Below are positions 59,740 through 64,000 of a stretch of DNA of 64,000 bases, one piece after another. The position numbers and the translations under genes were made by a program. This DNA comes from Brevibacillus brevis (GTDB taxonomy: Bacteria; Bacillota; Bacilli; Brevibacillales; Brevibacillaceae). Location: contig NZ_CP134050.1 of the NCBI RefSeq assembly GCF_031583145.1, forward strand, positions 903,739-967,738. The letters run 5' to 3'. Under the pieces are notes generated by a model. The model saw only the letters and a program-made list of their open reading frames with translations, did no database searches and had not been told where the DNA came from. The first letter of the stretch is position 1. The number at the start of each line of letters is the position of its first letter.

Positions 59740-59851
59740 TATAAAAATCCTCCTCGTATCGTGATGGAAAGGCGACGTTTGCCTTATCCACAGGATAGAG
59801 GAGAGACCTAAACTGCCTAGAAACCTGGTCTTAAAAGATTCGAAACCAATC

Positions 59852-59873
59852 CTTAAAAAAAGATAAACGGGGG
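59852..59873 (-). terminator. Possible weak terminator of the kinase-regulator pair
   Basis: On the minus strand AAACG and CGTTT form a short stem followed by ATCTTTTTTT, just after the response-regulator stop. Confidence 0.45.
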
Positions 59874-59883
59874 ACGTTTGTTC

Positions 59884-60576
59884 CTACACCGTAAACCGGT
59901 AGCCCGCACCCCACACTGTCTCGATGTACTGGGGGTTGGACGGATCGACTTCGATTTTCTCCCGCAGTTTTCGGATGTGGACCGTGACGGTGGCGATATC
60001 GCCGCTCGAATCCATCCCCCAGATCCGTTCGAACAGCTCGCTTTTGCTGAACACGCGGTTGGGGTGGCTCGCCAAAAACTCGAGCAGATTGAACTCCCGC
60101 GTGGTGAAAATGACCTCCTGATTGCGTACGTAGACCCTGCGGGACGCCTTGTCCATGACCAGTCCGCGGATGCGGATCTCGTCCTTCGGCGGCCCGCCCG
60201 CTTTCCCAAGCAGCCGCTCGTAGCGGGCCAAATGCGCCTTGGCGCGTGCGACCAGCTCGCTCGGGCTGAACGGCTTGGTGATGTAATCGTCCGCCCCGAG
60301 ATTGAAGGCGCGGATCTTATCGAGCTCTTCCTTTTTAGCCGAGACGATCAGAATCGGCACTTCCTTGGCCCTGCGAATCTGGCGGCAAAGCTCGAAGCCG
60401 TCCATTCCCGGCAGCTGCAAGTCGACGATGAGAAGGCCGTAATCGCCGTCCAGCGCCAGCCGCAAGCCTTCATCGCCTGTGTGGCAGAGGTCGACTGCGA
60501 AGCCGTTCAGCTCAAAGTAGTCCCTCTCCAGTTGGGCAATCGTCGTTTCGTCTTCAATGATCAGGATTCGTGCCAT
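59884..60576 (-). CDS. OmpR-family response regulator
   Basis: A 230-aa regulator with receiver domain (E8-D9, phospho-acceptor D52 in LIVDLQLPGMDGFEL, VSAKKEELDKI) and a winged-helix output domain (about 130-228; FTTREFNLLEFLASHPNRVFSKSELFERIW and TVTVHIRKLREKIEVDPSNPQYIETVWGAGYRF). Its start lies 23 bases inside the end of the kinase gene, so it is the second gene of the pair, the reverse of the usual order. The SLH and ankyrin genes follow on the same strand after about 145 bp and are possible targets. Confidence 0.92.
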   Translation of the reverse strand: MARILIIEDETTIAQLERDYFELNGFAVDLCHTGDEGLRLALDGDYGLLIVDLQLPGMDGFELCRQIRRAKEVPILIVSAKKEELDKIRAFNLGADDYITKPFSPSELVARAKAHLARYERLLGKAGGPPKDEIRIRGLVMDKASRRVYVRNQEVIFTTREFNLLEFLASHPNRVFSKSELFERIWGMDSSGDIATVTVHIRKLREKIEVDPSNPQYIETVWGAGYRFTV

Positions 60577-62047
60577 GTGCGCCTCCCGAATTCGTCGTGC
60601 GTTTTAGTGAGAAGAACAAGCTGGTGCCGGCTCCCTGCTGACTGTCGGCCCAAATCTCACCGCCGTGCCCTTCGATGATCTCGCGGGCGATGGCGAGCCC
60701 CAACCCGCTGCCGCCGGTGGTAGAGTTACGGGACTGCTCCGCGCGGTAAAAGCGCTCGAACAGATGGGGAATGGCATCCGGGGCGATGCCCATGCCGTTG
60801 TCGCGAATCTCGACTGTGACCCGAGCCTCGTCGGCATTCAGGGAGACGCCGATCCGTTTCTTTGGCTTATCCATGAACTTTTGGGCGTTGTCGATGATGT
60901 TCAGCACCGTCCGCTTGAGCTTTTCCACGTCGGCGAGCACCCACAGCGGTTCGTCCGGACGCTTCTCCCAGCCCAGGTCGATGCCTTGCTCCTGCATGCC
61001 GTAGTGGAGCTCCTCGATGCAATCGTCGAGGAACGCGACGATGTCCACTGGTTCATAGGTAAACGGCACCTGCTTGAGGTCGAGCTTGGAGTACAGGAAC
61101 AGCTCGTCGACCAGCTTGTCCAGGTCTACGGCTTTGGTGTAGATGATGTCCACGTATTTGTCCATTTTCTCGGGGGTATCGGCCACGCCGTCGCGGATCC
61201 CCTCGATGTAGCCTTTGATGTTCGTAATCGGGGTGCGCAGGTCGTGCGAAATGTTGGAAATCAGCTCTTTTCGGCTTTCCTCGTCCAAAAGGCGGAGCTG
61301 CACCGATTCTTGCAGCCGCTTCCGCATATTCTCGAACGCTTCGTTCAGCTGCCCGATCTCGTCCCTGGAGCTCAGGTTCAGGGCAAATCCCAGGTCGCCC
61401 TCCTGGATGCGCTCCGCAGAGCTGCGCAGCAGATTGAGCGGCTTGATCACGCTTTTGGTAATCCACCGGTAGAGGAGCAGGTTGGCGATCACCAGCACGC
61501 CGATCAACAGCAGCGTGAGAATGGGGAGCAGCCTGCGGGTCACCTCTGCGAACGGGCTGCGCTCCCGGATGACGAATACGCTGCCTTTGGCTCCATCCGA
61601 GTACAGGAAATCGAATTTCGCGTACGCGTAAAACCGTTCGCCGATATTGAACGTGTTGCGAATCTGGCTGTTGTTCAGGTCATAGGGAGGAAGGTACTGC
61701 TCCAGCTGCGGCTGATGAAACGTGTACGACTCAAACACCTGGTTGCTCTCCCGCCGCACGTAGAGGCCGGCCCTCACCGTGCGAAGCTTGAAATCGTAGT
61801 CGACGAGCAGGTCCTTGTCGAGCAGCTGATCGGGTTCGTTTTTGGCCAGGTACTTGAGCTCGAGAAAGATCGACTCCTCTTGTTCCGTCAAGGGATTGAG
61901 CTGGTAATGCACTTTATAGAAATCGCGGATGCTGTGGATGTCGCCAGTAGCCGCAATGGTAAACAGCCCTGCGGCAAGCGCGAATATCAGGAGGCTGAGA
62001 ACGAGCATCCCGGTGTAGGAGAGAAGCAGCTTGATGCGGATCGACAA
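60554..62047 (-). CDS. Membrane sensor histidine kinase
   Basis: A 497-aa kinase: first membrane helix about 10-32, an extracytoplasmic sensor domain (about 35-170), second helix about 175-195, HAMP (about 196-250), H-box LISNISHDLRTPITNIKGYIEG with H268, and an ATPase domain with NIIDNAQKFM, IRDNGMGIAPDAI, HLFERFYRAEQS and GGSGLGLAIAREI. The TTG at 62047 is chosen since GGGAGGTGGG precedes it at normal spacing; a GTG at 62056 overlaps the ribosome site itself. Encoded upstream of its regulator. Confidence 0.92.
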   Translation of the reverse strand: MSIRIKLLLSYTGMLVLSLLIFALAAGLFTIAATGDIHSIRDFYKVHYQLNPLTEQEESIFLELKYLAKNEPDQLLDKDLLVDYDFKLRTVRAGLYVRRESNQVFESYTFHQPQLEQYLPPYDLNNSQIRNTFNIGERFYAYAKFDFLYSDGAKGSVFVIRERSPFAEVTRRLLPILTLLLIGVLVIANLLLYRWITKSVIKPLNLLRSSAERIQEGDLGFALNLSSRDEIGQLNEAFENMRKRLQESVQLRLLDEESRKELISNISHDLRTPITNIKGYIEGIRDGVADTPEKMDKYVDIIYTKAVDLDKLVDELFLYSKLDLKQVPFTYEPVDIVAFLDDCIEELHYGMQEQGIDLGWEKRPDEPLWVLADVEKLKRTVLNIIDNAQKFMDKPKKRIGVSLNADEARVTVEIRDNGMGIAPDAIPHLFERFYRAEQSRNSTTGGSGLGLAIAREIIEGHGGEIWADSQQGAGTSLFFSLKRTTNSGGAHGTNPDH

Positions 62048-62079
62048 AAGTCCCACCTCCCGTCTGTCATGTCAAGTCC

Positions 62080-62107
62080 ATTATATACAAGCGGGTGGCC
62101 AGGTAAA
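62080..62107 (-). promoter_or_regulatory. Promoter of the kinase-regulator pair
   Basis: On the minus strand TTTACC (62107-62102) and TATAAT (62085-62080) are 16 bp apart, placing the start of transcription near 62073. Confidence 0.55.
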
Positions 62108-62139
62108 GAATTTCCCTTCGCCAAATTGCCGCACGTGCG

Positions 62140-62170
62140 CCGATGGGAAGAAGCGACTCCTTCCCATCGG
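62140..62170. promoter_or_regulatory. Perfect 11-bp inverted repeat between divergent promoters
   Basis: CCGATGGGAAG and CTTCCCATCGG are separated by nine bases. The right arm covers the -35 position for the TATACT (62182-62187) that precedes the nitrilase-family gene. It has no T tract on the plus strand, so an operator is more likely than a terminator. Confidence 0.5.
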
Positions 62171-62181
62171 CAAAAATCCGT

Positions 62182-62187
62182 TATACT
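62182..62187 (+). promoter_or_regulatory. -10 box of the nitrilase-family gene
   Basis: TATACT lies 43 bp before the ATG at 62230. The -35 region is occupied by the inverted repeat. Confidence 0.45.
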
Positions 62188-62229
62188 ATTCAGTAAGTAC
62201 TGTGACCAACCCGAAAGGCGGAGAAAACG

Positions 62230-63027
62230 ATGAAAGTAGCGATTGCGCAGCTCACCTCCACCATGGACAAAGCGGACAACCTGCAAAAAGCAGTAGCCTA
62301 CATCGCGAAAGCAAAAGCGGGCGGGGCGGACTTTGTCATCTTGCCCGAAATGTATCTCGCCCCTGCCACCCCGACGACCGAAGTCAAGCCGGCACAGGTA
62401 GCGGAGCCGCTCGACGGGCCGTTCGTTTCCGGGCTGGCGGATGCGGCGCGCGAGCACGGCATCTACGTCGTTTGCGGCGTGTACGAGAGCATCCCGGACG
62501 ATCCGAACCGCGCTTACAACACGACCGTGTTTTTGAACCGCTCCGGCGAACTGATCCACACCTACCGCAAGACCCATCTGTACGATGCCTTTTCCTTCAA
62601 GGAATCCGATGCGATCGCAGAAGGGGCGGGCCCTTATCAGGCAGTCGAGACGGAATTCGGTAAGATTGGGCTCATGGTCTGCTATGAAGTCAGATTTCCC
62701 GAAATCGCCAGGCAGTTTGCCCTGCAGGGAGCCGACATCCTGTTCGTGCCGGCAGGCTGGGTAGCGGGTGCCATGAAGGAAGACCACTGGGAGACGCTCG
62801 TCCGTGCCCGCGCCATCGAAAATACGATGTTCGTATGCGCAGCGGACCAGGTAGGAAACATCTTCGCGGGGCGAAGCATGATCGTCGATCCGATGGGAGT
62901 CGTGCTTGCGAGCGGCGGCGAGGAAGAAACGCTCGTCACGGCGGAGCTCGACCTCGATCGCATCCGGCGCGTGCGCGGCAAATTGCCGAGCGTAGCCAAC
63001 CGCCGTCCGGAATTGTACGCGAAGTAA
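62230..63027 (+). CDS. Carbon-nitrogen hydrolase (nitrilase superfamily amidase)
   Basis: A 265-aa amidase of the nitrilase superfamily with the catalytic triad E40 (FVILPEMYL), K114 (YRKTHLYD) and C151 (GLMVCYEVRFPE). The sequence resembles the omega-amidase/Nit2-like and YafV-type branch, which deamidates alpha-keto acid amides such as 2-oxosuccinamate. Cytoplasmic. AAAGGCGGAG precedes the ATG. Single gene with a strong terminator; divergent from the kinase gene, with an inverted repeat in the shared region. Confidence 0.9.
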   Translation: MKVAIAQLTSTMDKADNLQKAVAYIAKAKAGGADFVILPEMYLAPATPTTEVKPAQVAEPLDGPFVSGLADAAREHGIYVVCGVYESIPDDPNRAYNTTVFLNRSGELIHTYRKTHLYDAFSFKESDAIAEGAGPYQAVETEFGKIGLMVCYEVRFPEIARQFALQGADILFVPAGWVAGAMKEDHWETLVRARAIENTMFVCAADQVGNIFAGRSMIVDPMGVVLASGGEEETLVTAELDLDRIRRVRGKLPSVANRRPELYAK

Positions 63028-63046
63028 AACCAAAGCAAACGAAAAG

Positions 63047-63089
63047 GCAGCGGCAGCATTCGAGGGATGCGGCCGCTGCTTTTTTTTTT
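63047..63089 (+). terminator. Intrinsic terminator of the nitrilase-family gene
   Basis: GCAGCGGC pairs with GCCGCTGC and is followed by ten T. Confidence 0.9.
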
Positions 63090-63209
63090 CGGTAAAACAG
63101 GCACGTACCTACGAACCTCTTGGCATGTTCTCAATATGATGGTAGCAGATAACTATAATTTTTATGGTCCTCATGTAAGCGTTACCATCATGAGAAAGGG
63201 TGTGTGCGT

Positions 63210-63458
63210 ATGTATTGGATTGTATGGGCATTGGTCGGGCTGGTCGTATGGTGGGCTGTCAACATGGTGATGACAGGAAAGGCGGGCGGAAACAACTGGT
63301 GGGCTTCGCTGATCGTAGCGCTGCTGGGCAGCTGGCTGGGCGACGTCCTCTTGGGCAACTGGCTGTGGATGTGGGCCGGCTTCAACGTCATTGCCGGCGT
63401 GATCGGCGCCGTTGTGCTGACATGGCTCTGGAATCTTGTCAGCAAGCAGCTCAAATAA
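63210..63458 (+). CDS. GlsB/YeaQ/YmgE-family small membrane protein
   Basis: An 82-aa protein with three membrane helices (about 2-19, 30-50 and 53-75) and glycine/tryptophan-rich turns, as in the transglycosylase-associated (YeaQ/YmgE/GlsB) family. Diagnostic parts are ALLGSWLGDVLL and FNVIAGVIGAVVLTWLW. The ATG at 63210 follows GAAAGGG; a GTG six bases upstream is less likely. The family is linked to stress responses but has no defined activity. Single gene with its own terminator. Confidence 0.75.
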   Translation: MYWIVWALVGLVVWWAVNMVMTGKAGGNNWWASLIVALLGSWLGDVLLGNWLWMWAGFNVIAGVIGAVVLTWLWNLVSKQLK

Positions 63459-63475
63459 GCGAAGGTGGGTGGGAC

Positions 63476-63510
63476 CCAGGAGCCGTTGCCAGCGGTTCCT
63501 GGTTTTTTTT
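63476..63510 (+). terminator. Intrinsic terminator of the small membrane-protein gene
   Basis: CCAGGA-CCG pairs with CGG-TCCTGG, followed by eight T. Confidence 0.9.
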
Positions 63511-63527
63511 GGAAGTGTAATTTCTAC

Positions 63528-63556
63528 TTTACAAATAGGAATTACCCGAATATAAA
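63528..63556 (+). promoter_or_regulatory. Promoter of tcyP with possible CymR box
   Basis: TTTACA and TATAAA are 17 bp apart. The spacer contains ATAGGAATTA (63535-63544), which resembles the core of CymR sites that repress cystine-uptake genes in bacilli. The resemblance is from memory and needs a motif scan. Confidence 0.55.
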
Positions 63557-63613
63557 TATATAAGGCGTCAGATATCTAAGAGACATACGAAGGGAAGAAA
63601 CGGAGGAGGAATC

Positions 63614-64000
63614 ATGTCTACGCTGCTTATCATTGTGAATATTGCGGTATTGCTCTTATTCATTATCGGCTTGTATGCCATGCAAAAGAAACACGTCTCG
63701 TTCTCCAAGCGGGTATTTCTCGGTCTTGGACTCGGAATTGTCTTCGGACTGGTCTTGCAGCTCATTTATGGAGCCAAATCCGATGTGCTGAAGACGACGA
63801 TCGACTGGTACAACATCGTCGGAAACGGCTACGTGAAACTGCTGCAAATGATCGTCATGCCGCTGGTGTTCATTTCGATCGTCTCGGCTTTCACGAAGCT
63901 GAAGCTATCGAGCAACATCGGCAAGGTCAGCTCGCTCATTCTCAGCATCCTGGTGGGGACGACCGCGATCGCGGCAGCCGTCGGCATCGCCGCCACGCTG
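63614..64000 (+). CDS. tcyP: L-cystine sodium/proton symporter, N-terminal part (3' end outside window)
   Basis: The first 129 codons of a dicarboxylate/amino acid:cation symporter. The opening helices and the blocks MQKKHVSFSKRVFLGLGLGIVFGL and GYVKLLQMIVMPLVFISIVSAFTKL closely resemble TcyP of B. subtilis, which takes up cystine. Three membrane helices are visible before the window ends. GGAGGAGG precedes the ATG. The promoter holds a CymR-like element, consistent with control by cysteine supply. Confidence 0.88.
   Translation, partial: MSTLLIIVNIAVLLLFIIGLYAMQKKHVSFSKRVFLGLGLGIVFGLVLQLIYGAKSDVLKTTIDWYNIVGNGYVKLLQMIVMPLVFISIVSAFTKLKLSSNIGKVSSLILSILVGTTAIAAAVGIAATL

Noticed and set aside
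1..64000. tRNA, rRNA, CRISPR arrays, transposases, prophage or plasmid functions
   Set aside because: I looked for repeats, cloverleaf-like ends and transposase motifs and found none convincing in this window.

Overview
The window reads as a chromosomal segment of a spore-former of the Paenibacillaceae, most likely Brevibacillus or a close relative (inference). The grounds are strong AGGAGG-type ribosome sites, GTG and TTG starts, SLH-domain surface proteins, a Bacillus-type des-desK-desR cold-shock operon, a B. subtilis-type DeoR regulator and a TcyP cystine symporter. Most of the DNA is moderately GC-rich. Two stretches, about 38.5-41.3 kb and 50.6-55.9 kb, are clearly more AT-rich and look acquired. 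I see no transposase, tRNA, rRNA, CRISPR array or prophage.

Layout. 0-2 kb: a nitroreductase cut by the window edge, divergent from a MocR-type regulator. 2.2-10.1 kb: a deo-like sugar operon (deoR regulator, MDR dehydrogenase, FGGY kinase, Rbs-type ABC importer, deoC aldolase) preceded by three copies of a DeoR-like operator, then a chemoreceptor. 12-13 kb: a small SLH protein. 13.2-20.2 kb: a probable heterocycle-degradation group (XRE-cupin regulator, NhaC-type carrier, AtzA/TrzA-type amidohydrolase, SgrR-like regulator, aldo/keto reductase). 20.2-22 kb: two unknown proteins and a remnant resembling RNA 2'-phosphotransferase. 22-28.8 kb: a MalT/LAL regulator and a 1319-aa secreted repeat protein. 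29-31 kb: a PatB-type C-S lyase and a tandem AhpD-fold protein. 31-33.2 kb: an MFS exporter behind an elaborate leader (small ORF, alternating hairpins, terminator, RBS-sequestering hairpin), then a VOC protein. 33.5-38.4 kb: a secreted amidohydrolase and des-desK-desR. 38.5-40.9 kb: an AT-rich LysE/AraC/DUF2000 set and an HPP-like membrane protein. 41.2-50.5 kb: a second sugar operon. 50.8-55.8 kb: a two-component system with a Vex/Sal-type ABC transporter. 56-64 kb: SpeD, an ankyrin lipoprotein, an SLH protein, a second two-component system, a nitrilase-family amidase, a YeaQ-type membrane protein and the start of tcyP.

The two sugar operons have the same logic: ABC import of an unphosphorylated sugar, FGGY phosphorylation, then processing by a lyase-type enzyme, under a sugar-phosphate-sensing repressor. 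The first ends in a canonical deoxyribose-phosphate aldolase. The second pairs a DeoR-type regulator, an M42 hydrolase and a BtpA/SgcQ TIM-barrel protein, the same set as in the uncharacterised E. coli sgc operon, but with ABC plus kinase in place of the PTS. It has a perfect CcpA (cre) match and an autoregulatory operator-promoter. This operon and the MFS leader are the best candidates for undescribed biology here. Substrates cannot be read from the sequence.
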